Assembly: GCA_002779345.1 (NCBI GenBank)
Contig: PEWW01000147.1
Location: 1 to 5,512, forward strand
Reading direction: 5' to 3'
From: Candidatus Omnitrophica bacterium CG07_land_8_20_14_0_80_50_8
Lineage (GTDB): Bacteria > Omnitrophota > Gorgyraeia > 2-02-FULL-51-18
DNA length: 5,512 nucleotides
In this document: positions 1-5,215 of the stretch, piece after piece
Layout: each line of letters begins with the position of its first letter
Numbering within the stretch: position 1 is the stretch's first letter
Position numbers and translations under genes: made by a program
Notes under the pieces: generated by a model
Told to the model about the DNA's origin: nothing
The model's database searches: none
Seen by the model: only the letters and a program-made list of their open reading frames with translations

Positions 1-1
1 C

Positions 2-340
2 CAGGCGTTAAGGTTTTTAGAACTTCTTTCCCGAGATACGATCCAAGTCGAAATAGAAGATATTTCTTTGCCTTTGCCGCATCCTGCTAATTTTGGTCTG
101 CATAAATTGATTATCGCAAGCCGGAGGAGACAAAAAGATAAAGCGGCAAAGGACCGTGAGGCGGGCCTAAAAATCCTGAAAGCATTGATCGAAAAACAAG
201 AATCGACTCATGTTAAGCATGTTATCGATTCCCTTCCGGAAAAATGGCAGGGAGTGATCCTGAAAGAATTAGGAGACGCCGACGAAACAGATTTGATCAA
301 GATTTTGTTTGCTGAACAACGTTCGGCGGGGAGAAGTTAG
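2..340 (+). CDS. Nucleotidyltransferase-fold protein (GSU2403/NTP_transf_8-like), C-terminal part, 5' end outside window
   Basis: The reading frame is open from base 2 to the TAG at 338-340, so this is the last 112 codons of a longer gene. A TTG at 68 could be mistaken for a start, but the frame is already protein-like before it (LRFLELLSRDTIQVEIEDI). The pattern RFLELL, a short beta-strand stretch, then HPANFGLHKLIIASRR and a basic helical segment with AAKDREAGLKILKALIE resembles the C-terminal half of COG5397/NTP_transf_8 proteins (GSU2403 type). In that family this region follows the nucleotidyltransferase core and has the recognisable P-A-F-x-LHKL-I-x-RR signature. The catalytic residues would lie upstream and cannot be checked. 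The substrate is unknown, though some nucleotidyltransferase-fold families act in toxin-antitoxin or resistance settings. The stop is 7 bases before the next ATG, so the two genes are probably co-transcribed. The family call comes from recognition of the motif, not from a search. Confidence 0.68.
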   Translation, partial: QALRFLELLSRDTIQVEIEDISLPLPHPANFGLHKLIIASRRRQKDKAAKDREAGLKILKALIEKQESTHVKHVIDSLPEKWQGVILKELGDADETDLIKILFAEQRSAGRS

Positions 341-347
341 AATTTAG

Positions 348-800
348 ATGAAACTCATCTGCTCTTGGTGCAAAAAATTGATGGGAGAGAAAGAGCCATA
401 CGACGACCCCTCCGAAACTCATGGAAAGTGTCTTGAGTGTCTCGATAAGCAAAAAATAGCGGACGAAGCTGTAAAGAAAAAAGGGCTTAAGGAGTCTCAT
501 TTAAGCATTAAGGCGATCCTAAAGAGAGAAGTCATTGTCCTGGGGATAGTTCTCGTTGTAGCTTTTTTTAATCGTAATTCAACCCCCGCCACCAGTTTTT
601 CGTCTTATAGCAGGTCATCCAAAGTATCCTCCTACGGTAATTATGATTCCAACAGCGTTAGCATGAATTATCAGCTGAGTTTATTTTGGATGATTATCTA
701 CGGTTACTTGATTTACTTATTTTTTCGGATCTTTTTTCTGATGATTAAACAATTACAGCAGAGAAGAAGAATGATTGAGATATTGAGGGAGAATAAATGA
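348..800 (+). CDS. Small membrane protein with N-terminal zinc-ribbon-like Cys/His motif
   Basis: This is a 150-residue protein of unknown function. The N-terminus carries C5-x2-C8, then H25-x2-C28-x2-C31, which could form one zinc site. The head MKLICSWCKKLMGEKEPYDD is a motif I associate with short cysteine-rich heads in environmental bacteria, sometimes in front of other domains. A basic linker (about 33-60) leads to a hydrophobic span at about 61-74, a Ser/Tyr/Asn-rich loop (about 75-108), a second long span at about 109-133, and a basic C-terminal tail (QLQQRRRMIEILRENK). By the positive-inside rule both ends should be cytoplasmic and the Ser-rich loop outside; this is inference. A GGGGAG at 328-333 lies 14 bases before the ATG, a rather long spacing. 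The stop overlaps the next start as ATGA (797-800), implying coupled translation. The first 20 codons recur as a degenerate copy at 2910. Confidence 0.75.
   Translation: MKLICSWCKKLMGEKEPYDDPSETHGKCLECLDKQKIADEAVKKKGLKESHLSIKAILKREVIVLGIVLVVAFFNRNSTPATSFSSYSRSSKVSSYGNYDSNSVSMNYQLSLFWMIIYGYLIYLFFRIFFLMIKQLQQRRRMIEILRENK
785..792 (+). promoter_or_regulatory. Ribosome binding site for the 797 gene
   Basis: GAGGGAGA ends 4 bases before the ATG at 797 and lies inside the 3' end of the previous gene. It favours 797 as the start over the internal ATG at 848, which has only a weak GGCGGG before it. Confidence 0.6.
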
Positions 801-1084
801 ACTGCTCGTTGCCCGGCTTATTTGCGAAATGCACCTGTTCCGGCGGGATGATATGCTTGTATTGTTTACGGCTCACGGTAACGGTTGTAGCGATGGCGCT
901 CGGCGCGGTGGTTGTCTGGCAGCCGCGGAAGATCATTGATATGCAAATCGCCGCTTACCGGCTCATCAATTGGAAGATGGAACCCATTTCCATGGAAAAA
1001 GAGATACGGAACACGCGTATCATGGGGCTGGCGGTCCTTATCCTTGGAGTCTTCGCATTTATCACTATTTGGCTTATACAATAA
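797..1084 (+). CDS. Small two-span membrane protein of unknown function
   Basis: This is a 95-residue protein. Hydrophobic spans lie at about 24-41 (LRLTVTVVAMALGAVVVW) and 76-94 (MGLAVLILGVFAFITIWLI). They are joined by a conserved-looking stretch, QPRKIIDMQ then YRLINWKMEPISMEKEIRNTR, which is probably cytoplasmic. The first 23 residues hold five cysteines (3, 12, 14, 20, 23), so this short N-terminus may bind metal. It may instead not be translated, if the real start is the ATG at 848 (Met18). The Shine-Dalgarno at 785 and the ATGA overlap with the zinc-ribbon gene favour 797. I do recall small proteins with a similar INWKMEP-type centre as hypothetical proteins in environmental genomes, but I know no function. 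Coupling to the gene at 348 suggests the two membrane proteins act together. No terminator is evident directly after the TAA. Confidence 0.68.
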   Translation: MNCSLPGLFAKCTCSGGMICLYCLRLTVTVVAMALGAVVVWQPRKIIDMQIAAYRLINWKMEPISMEKEIRNTRIMGLAVLILGVFAFITIWLIQ

Positions 1085-1237
1085 AGGGACATTAACAGAA
1101 CGGCATTCGATAGTAGAATCGTACCAGGTACAAAAGGGACGGGTCTCCGGAGAGCGACGTGTCCCTCCGGTAAGCGGTACCGTTCTATATATATAGCTTA
1201 ACTATCGGGCGACTGGAGAATTAAGTCGTGTCCCCGG
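1085..1237. repeat. Block of nested inverted repeats with AGGGAC/GTCCC arms (REP/MITE-like?)
   Basis: No convincing gene is present here. AGGGAC occurs at 1085-1090 and 1135-1140; its complement-type partner CGTGTCCC occurs at 1158-1165 and 1227-1234. Between the inner pair lies a perfect 10-base palindrome, TCTCCGGAGA (1144-1153). Further pairs are AGAACGG (1097-1103) with CCGTTCT (1180-1186), CGATAGT (1108-1114) with ACTATCG (1201-1207), GTACC-A-GGTAC (1121-1131), and a small hairpin ATTC/GAAT with loop GATAGTA (1105-1119). This many nested pairs in about 150 bases is more than expected by chance and would fold into a branched structure. It could be a REP-type palindromic element, a decayed non-autonomous transposable element, or a structured leader or terminator. 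No transposase is in the window. Confidence 0.5.
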
Positions 1238-1305
1238 AACTCGTAAGTGGGAATATTCGCCAAAGAAAAGATTGGACGATGGTATCATTGATCAAAATAG
1301 CCGAA

Positions 1306-1311
1306 AAGGAG
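1306..1311 (+). promoter_or_regulatory. Ribosome binding site of the AlbA_2 gene
   Basis: AAGGAG lies 5 bases before the ATG at 1317, a near-perfect Shine-Dalgarno. It is the strongest in the window and fixes the start. I found no convincing promoter in 1238-1305. The best candidate, TTGGAC at 1272-1277 with AAAATA near 1294-1299, is weak. Confidence 0.75.
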
Positions 1312-1316
1312 ATTAG

Positions 1317-2726
1317 ATGAGCACGTCTTTAGAAAGCCTTAAGCGATGGCTTGATGCGCCTATGGAAAATGAGCATTTGGAGTTCAAGGAGGCAAAGAAC
1401 CAGTTTGACACTACAAAGTTATTTAAATGTTGCGTCGCCCTTGCGAATGAGGGAGGAGGCAAACTTATTCTTGGCGTCACGGACAACGCGCCCAGGAGGA
1501 TCGTTGGCAGCCAGGCATTTGCCAGTGCGTCCGATATTCAGAGCAAAATCTTTCACAAGTTGAATTTTCGGGTAGATGCTGAGGAACTCAGATTTTCTGA
1601 GGGAAGAGCCGTCATTTTCCACATTCCGTCACGTCCAAGAGGAACCGCATATCAATTCGAAGGGACGTATCTCATGCGGTCAGGGGAAGCACTGGCCCCT
1701 ATGACGGAGGACCGACTCAGGACTATTTTTGACGAAGGAAAACCAGACTGGTTATCAGAAATAGCGCGTTTGGGTGTCACGTCCGATGAGGTAATAAAAC
1801 TTTTGGATACGCAGGGCTACTTTGATCTTCTAAAGCTTCCATATCCGGCCCAACGTGAAGGTGTTTTGGAAAAATTCTTGAGTGAGAGATTGATACGCTC
1901 CGAGGATGGCCGTTGGGAAATCACGAATTTAGGCGCGATATTATTTGCAAAATATATTCGGGAATTCGACAATTTGTCACGGAAAGCAGCGCGGGTCATT
2001 GTTTATGAAGGTAAAGGCAAAATAAAAACGCGTTTAGACAAGCCGGGCACTAAGGGTTATGCCGTAGGTTTCGAGGGACTGATAGATTTCATCAATGATT
2101 TACTGCCTTCAAATGAAGTGGTGGGAAAAGCCTTGCGCGAGACAGTCAAAATGTTTCCTGAGGTGGCTATACGAGAACTTGTTGCCAATGCGCTGATTCA
2201 TCAGGATCTCAGAGGATCAGGGACATCTGTTGCCATAGAAATTTACACCGACCGCATTGAGATTTCAAACCCCGGAAAACCGTTTATTCCGCCTGAACGT
2301 TTTATTGATGAATATCAGTCACGAAATGAGCGATTGGCAGATTTAATGCGACGGCTGGGAATTTGTGAGGAAAAAGGGAGCGGGGTTGACAAAGTAATCC
2401 AAAGCGCCGAAGTGTACCAACTTCCCGCTCCTGATTTTCGTGTCAGTGAGCGACACACGACGGCGGTCTTATTTTCGTATGTAGGTTTTGAAAAAATGGA
2501 TGGAAAGAATCGCATTCGTGCTTGTTATCAGCATTGCTGCTTGCGCTATGTAATGAACGAGCGGATGACAAATCAGAGTTTACGAGAACGATTCAAACTG
2601 CCAGAAAACAAGTCGACCACCGTTTCTCAAGTGATTGCAGACGCAGTTGATGCCAAGCTTATTAAACCAGATGATGCTACAACAGGATCAAGGAGGTATG
2701 CCCAGTATCTACCGTTTTGGGCATGA
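1317..2726 (+). CDS. AlbA_2 (Schlafen-like) domain protein with GHKL ATP-binding domain
   Basis: This 469-residue protein has the usual full length and layout of the family often labelled 'putative DNA-binding domain / ATP-binding protein' or RecG-like, though it has no helicase motifs. The AlbA_2/Schlafen domain is at about 17-135: ENEHLEFKEAK (17-27), ALANEGGGKLILGVTDN (41-57) and LMRSGEALAPM (119-129). A linker/winged-helix region at about 150-210 includes LIRSEDGRWEITNLGAILF. The GHKL-type ATPase (HATPase_c_4) is at about 280-390: the N box is E287-LVANALIHQD with N291, then IEISNPGKP (314-322) and the glycine-rich EKGSGVDKV (352-360). The C-terminal 70 residues look like another winged helix (TNQSLRERFKLPENKSTTVSQVI). 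Family members are proposed transcription regulators and are common in mobile and defence islands; the Schlafen fold in animals can be an RNase. It stands alone between two structured non-coding gaps, consistent with an acquired cargo gene. Its molecular activity is not established. Confidence 0.88.
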   Translation: MSTSLESLKRWLDAPMENEHLEFKEAKNQFDTTKLFKCCVALANEGGGKLILGVTDNAPRRIVGSQAFASASDIQSKIFHKLNFRVDAEELRFSEGRAVIFHIPSRPRGTAYQFEGTYLMRSGEALAPMTEDRLRTIFDEGKPDWLSEIARLGVTSDEVIKLLDTQGYFDLLKLPYPAQREGVLEKFLSERLIRSEDGRWEITNLGAILFAKYIREFDNLSRKAARVIVYEGKGKIKTRLDKPGTKGYAVGFEGLIDFINDLLPSNEVVGKALRETVKMFPEVAIRELVANALIHQDLRGSGTSVAIEIYTDRIEISNPGKPFIPPERFIDEYQSRNERLADLMRRLGICEEKGSGVDKVIQSAEVYQLPAPDFRVSERHTTAVLFSYVGFEKMDGKNRIRACYQHCCLRYVMNERMTNQSLRERFKLPENKSTTVSQVIADAVDAKLIKPDDATTGSRRYAQYLPFWA

Positions 2727-2755
2727 CCTTATTTAATTTGAGAGGCTTTTCCCCT

Positions 2756-2794
2756 GCATAGTATGCTGTAACTCATTGATAGTAAATGAGTTAC
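2756..2794. terminator. Two adjacent palindromes after the AlbA_2 gene; possible weak terminator
   Basis: GCATA-G-TATGC (2756-2766) is followed at once by a perfect 10-bp stem, GTAACTCATT (2768-2777) with AATGAGTTAC (2785-2794), closed by the loop GATAGTA. It lies about 40 bases after the stop at 2726. The stem is AT-rich and followed by TTATTT, not a clean U-run, so it would be a weak intrinsic terminator. A protein-binding or recombination site is equally possible. Confidence 0.45.
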
Positions 2795-2809
2795 TTATTT
2801 AAAAGCAAA

Positions 2810-2879
2810 GGTAATAATACCCAGAACTATGAACCTGGTTAGATGGCTCAGGTCCCTAATTGGATAATTTATCCCCTGA
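2810..2879. repeat. Cluster of short inverted repeats upstream of the operon
   Basis: GGTA-ATAA-TACC (2810-2821), ACCTG/CAGGT (2833-2837 with 2849-2853) and the perfect palindrome GGATAA-T-TTATCC (2862-2874) follow one another. The last is framed by TCAGG (2848-2852) and CCTGA (2875-2879). GATAAT at 2863-2868 resembles a -10 box, so the last palindrome could be an operator over the operon promoter, but the expected -35 position (TAGATG at 2840-2845) is poor. The role is unproven. Confidence 0.35.
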
Positions 2880-2909
2880 ACGTGTGACGCGTTGCGAGGA
2901 AATTTCACA

Positions 2910-2972
2910 GTGAAAATCATCTGCTCCTTGCACAAGAAAGTCCTGGACGATAAAGACCCGTATGAAACCTGA
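2910..2972 (+). pseudogene. Truncated copy of the zinc-ribbon gene head, overlapping the start of the DUF71 gene
   Basis: A GTG-started 20-codon ORF, VKIICSLHKKVLDDKDPYET, ends at TGA 2970-2972. Lined up without gaps against the first 20 codons of the gene at 348, it matches 41 of 60 bases by my hand count. Nine residues after the start are identical, and most of the other changes are conservative (L/I, E/D, D/E). Third codon positions differ most (9 of 19 mismatches), the pattern of a diverged coding sequence. The second cysteine of the CxxC pair has become His and the rest of the protein is missing. AGGA at 2897-2900 could serve as its ribosome site. It is most simply a remnant of a paralogue whose body was lost or replaced by the following operon. 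It may still act as a short leader coupling translation into the DUF71 gene, which starts at 2962 inside it and has no clear Shine-Dalgarno of its own. Confidence 0.55.
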
Positions 2973-3690
2973 AAAGCTTCTCATGTGCTGGAGCGGGGGT
3001 AAAGACAGCTCGCTGGCGCTACAGGCAGTTCTTAAGGACCCGTCTTTTCAGGTGGAAGCGTTACTGACCACCGTCACCGAAGATTATGAGCGCATCAGCA
3101 TGCACGGCGTTCGCCGGGAACTTTTGCTCGAACAGGCCAAGGCGATCGGCCGGCCGCTTGAAGAGATAAGGATCCCTATAGGCGCTTCGAACGCTGTCTA
3201 CGAATTGAGGATGAAAGAGCGCCTATTACGTCATAAAGCAAACGGAGTTTCGCGCGTTATATTCGGCGATCTATTTTTGCAGAACATCCGGCAATGCCGG
3301 GAAACCCGCCTCGCGGAGATCGGCATGAAGGGACTCTTTCCTCTTTGGCATCAAGATACCCGGAAACTGGCCGAGGACTTCATCGCGGCCGGATTCCGTG
3401 CGTATATCGTTTGCGTCGATCCCAAACAGATCGATCCTTCATTCTGCGGACGTGCTTTTGATCACGCCTTTCTCAGGGATCTTCCCACGTCCGCAGATCC
3501 TTGCGGGGAGAACGGTGAATTTCACACGTTTGTCTATGAGGGACCAATTTTTCAAAAAGCCTTGGCGCTGAATAAGGGCGAAATCGTCAACCGAGATGGG
3601 TTTTGGTTTTGTGATCTTGTTCTAAGCGCGGCCAGCTTATTAAATATAAATCCGGCTCGCGCAAATAGACTAACGAAAGCAGCACAATGA
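2962..3690 (+). CDS. DUF71/COG2102 PP-loop ATPase (Dph6-like, diphthine-ammonia ligase family)
   Basis: This is a 242-residue adenine nucleotide alpha-hydrolase-type protein. The PP-loop is SGGKDSS (11-17), close to the N-terminus as usual for the family, which supports the ATG at 2962. Other family signatures are SMHGV (46-50), VIFGDLFL (99-106), LFPLWHQDT (125-133), CVDP (151-154) and DPCGENGEFHTFV (179-191). The last is the hallmark block of DUF71. In archaea and eukaryotes, members (Dph6) use ATP and ammonium to amidate diphthine on elongation factor 2. Bacteria lack diphthamide, so this enzyme must act on another carboxylate. Published comparative genomics has linked some bacterial members to B12 salvage, but no corrinoid gene is visible here. 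It is a cytosolic protein. It starts inside the short 2910 ORF and its stop overlaps the epimerase start (ATGA, 3687-3690), so it is the first gene of a coupled operon. The family call is firm; the substrate is unknown. Confidence 0.9.
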   Translation: MKPEKLLMCWSGGKDSSLALQAVLKDPSFQVEALLTTVTEDYERISMHGVRRELLLEQAKAIGRPLEEIRIPIGASNAVYELRMKERLLRHKANGVSRVIFGDLFLQNIRQCRETRLAEIGMKGLFPLWHQDTRKLAEDFIAAGFRAYIVCVDPKQIDPSFCGRAFDHAFLRDLPTSADPCGENGEFHTFVYEGPIFQKALALNKGEIVNRDGFWFCDLVLSAASLLNINPARANRLTKAAQ

Positions 3691-4370
3691 ATCATCATTT
3701 TAAAGCCATGAGCGCCAAGGAACTTAAGGCTCTTGATGTCGAAGCCACGCGCCGGTTTGGGATTCCAACCCTTCTTCTCATGGAAAATGCGGGTATTGCC
3801 TGTGAAGAGGAAATTTTAAGACATTATCCAAAAGCGCATCACTTTTTGGTGCTTTGCGGCCGGGGCAATAACGGGGGAGATGGTTTTGTATTGGCGCGGC
3901 GCCTTTGGAATAGGGGAAAGACCGTAACGGTGTTTCATTTCGGAGCTATAAACAGCGCATCGAGTGATGCTTTGCTTAATTTTAGCATCGTCCGAAAGCT
4001 TGGAATACCATGTTTTGATCTTCACAAAGATATTAATTACCAAAGATTGATCACAATGTTCAAGAAGACCGATATTGTGATGGACGCAATATTCGGTATC
4101 GGTTTAACCAGAGAAGTCAACGAACCCTTTCGCTCGGTGATACAAGCTGTGAACTCGTCGGGGAAAACAGTGGTCAGTATCGACGTGCCTTCCGGCATTC
4201 ATGCCGACACGGGCCGCATCCTTGGCGAAGCGATCAAAGCGAATATTTGTGTGACGTTTGTCAGGTCAAAGCTTGGGTTTCAAAGGGCCAAACCTCATAC
4301 GGGTTGCGTGATTGTGCGTGATATCTCCGTCCCGTATTGTCCCGGGAATTCTGAAGAAATTAATCCATGA
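3687..4370 (+). CDS. nnrE: NAD(P)H-hydrate epimerase (YjeF N-terminal domain), stand-alone
   Basis: This is a 227-residue single-domain protein. Signatures in order are MSAKELKALDVEATRRFGIP (8-27), LLMENAG (30-36), the nucleotide/phosphate loop CGRGNNGGDGFVLARRL (57-73), DAIFGIGL (133-140), SIDVPSGIHADTG (164-176) and TFVRSKLGFQRAKPHTG (190-206). The enzyme interconverts the R and S forms of hydrated NAD(P)H so that an S-specific, ADP- or ATP-dependent dehydratase (NnrD) can restore the cofactor; it is metabolite repair in the cytosol. In most bacteria the epimerase and dehydratase are fused in one protein of about 500 residues. Here only the epimerase half is present, as in eukaryotic NAXE, and no dehydratase is in the window, so it must be elsewhere or absent. 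The start overlaps the DUF71 stop and the end overlaps the hydrolase start, both as ATGA. Shine-Dalgarno signals are poor, consistent with coupled translation. The start could also be Met8, but coupling supports 3687. Confidence 0.92.
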   Translation: MNHHFKAMSAKELKALDVEATRRFGIPTLLLMENAGIACEEEILRHYPKAHHFLVLCGRGNNGGDGFVLARRLWNRGKTVTVFHFGAINSASSDALLNFSIVRKLGIPCFDLHKDINYQRLITMFKKTDIVMDAIFGIGLTREVNEPFRSVIQAVNSSGKTVVSIDVPSGIHADTGRILGEAIKANICVTFVRSKLGFQRAKPHTGCVIVRDISVPYCPGNSEEINP

Positions 4371-5179
4371 AAATCGTTTTTTTGTTGATCGTTCTCGCCG
4401 CGTCGCTCGTTGTCGTCTTGCGATACATCGAGTCCCGGTCTATCTTTTTCCCGATGAAGGGCACTCCCACGACGCCCAAGGACATAGGCCTTACCTATGA
4501 AGACGTCACGTTCCAATCGGATGGGTATAAACTGCATGCTTGGTTTGTGCCGCGCGATCACGCCAAGGGGACGGTGTTATTCTTTCACGGCAACGCCGGC
4601 AATATAGGCCATCGCCTCGACAAGCTTCACATTTTAAACGAGCTCGGCCTTGAGGCGCTCATTATCGATTATCGCGGTTATGGACAAAGTGAGGGCCGCC
4701 CGTCCGAGAAAGGACTCACTCACGACGCGGAGGCCGCGTACGCCTATTTAACCAAGACAAAAGGCGTCTCCGCCGATCGTATCATTTTGTACGGCGAATC
4801 TCTCGGCGGTGCTGTGGCCGTCGACCTGGCCGGGCGAAAGCCTGTGGCGGCACTGATCACCGAGGGCGCATTCACTTCGGTCCCCGCGATGGTCAGAGCA
4901 TCTTTGCCGTTTGTACCAACCTTCGCTTTGGCTCTGCGCTTTGACTCCCTTTCCAAGATCGGGCGTGTATCGGCTCGGAAGCTTTTTATCCACAGCGTCG
5001 ATGACGAAATAGTCCCTTATTCTATGGGCGAAGCGCTCTATGGCCGTGCCAAAGATCCTAAGGAGTTTCTCCGACTACGTGGGGGACACAACACCGGGTT
5101 TTTTGACTCGGCGGAAATTTACACCGAAGGGCTTCATCGTTTCACCGAGAGTTTAAATACACAAAGGGGAGGCCAGTAA
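4367..5179 (+). CDS. Membrane-anchored alpha/beta hydrolase (Bem46/ABHD13-like)
   Basis: This is a 270-residue serine hydrolase. An N-terminal hydrophobic segment (about 3-19) without an obvious cleavage site suggests a signal anchor, with the catalytic domain probably facing the periplasm. The fold is clear: the HGNAGN oxyanion loop (74-79), DYRGYGQSEG (101-110), the nucleophile elbow GESLGG (143-148, Ser145), the likely acid Asp213 in HSVDDEIVP (209-217), and His241 in RGGHN (238-242). IFFP (26-29), soon after the anchor, is also typical of Bem46/ABHD13 and YfhR-type proteins. The length matches the family. Substrates are unknown; such enzymes are usually called esterases or putative peptidases. 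It is the last gene of the operon, starting within the epimerase stop (ATGA, 4367-4370). Its codon use looks more G+C-rich than that of the 348-2726 genes. The hydrolase fold is near certain; any specific substrate would be guesswork. Confidence 0.92.
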   Translation: MKIVFLLIVLAASLVVVLRYIESRSIFFPMKGTPTTPKDIGLTYEDVTFQSDGYKLHAWFVPRDHAKGTVLFFHGNAGNIGHRLDKLHILNELGLEALIIDYRGYGQSEGRPSEKGLTHDAEAAYAYLTKTKGVSADRIILYGESLGGAVAVDLAGRKPVAALITEGAFTSVPAMVRASLPFVPTFALALRFDSLSKIGRVSARKLFIHSVDDEIVPYSMGEALYGRAKDPKEFLRLRGGHNTGFFDSAEIYTEGLHRFTESLNTQRGGQ

Positions 5180-5215
5180 ATCTTGAAGAGCGTTTCTTTA
5201 GGTCCTCGTAGGGAC

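Noticed and set aside
745..936. Minus-strand ORF whose middle (PPEQVHFANKPGNEQ) looks fairly protein-like
   Set aside because: It lies wholly opposite the better supported genes at 348 and 797, which have a Shine-Dalgarno, ATGA coupling and clear membrane spans. No family was recognised for it.
912..1196. Plus-strand ORF running from the 797 gene into the repeat block
   Set aside because: It overlaps the 797 gene in another frame, has no family features and runs into palindromic DNA. It is most likely a chance open frame.
1272..1300. Possible promoter TTGGAC / AAAATA before the AlbA_2 gene
   Set aside because: The -10 match is poor and there is no supporting context. It is mentioned with the ribosome site but not listed as a promoter.
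2838..2844. GTTAGAT fits the integron attC core pattern GTTRRRY
   Set aside because: I found no matching RYYYAAC partner upstream and no integron integrase. The pattern is short and degenerate, so chance is the best explanation.
4295..4561. 88-residue minus-strand ORF across the epimerase-hydrolase junction
   Set aside because: It lies opposite two genes with clear catalytic motifs, and its sequence shows no family signature.
5202..5215. GTCC/GGAC hairpin between the convergent genes as a two-way terminator
   Set aside because: It has only about four base pairs and no adjoining U-run on either side, too weak to call.
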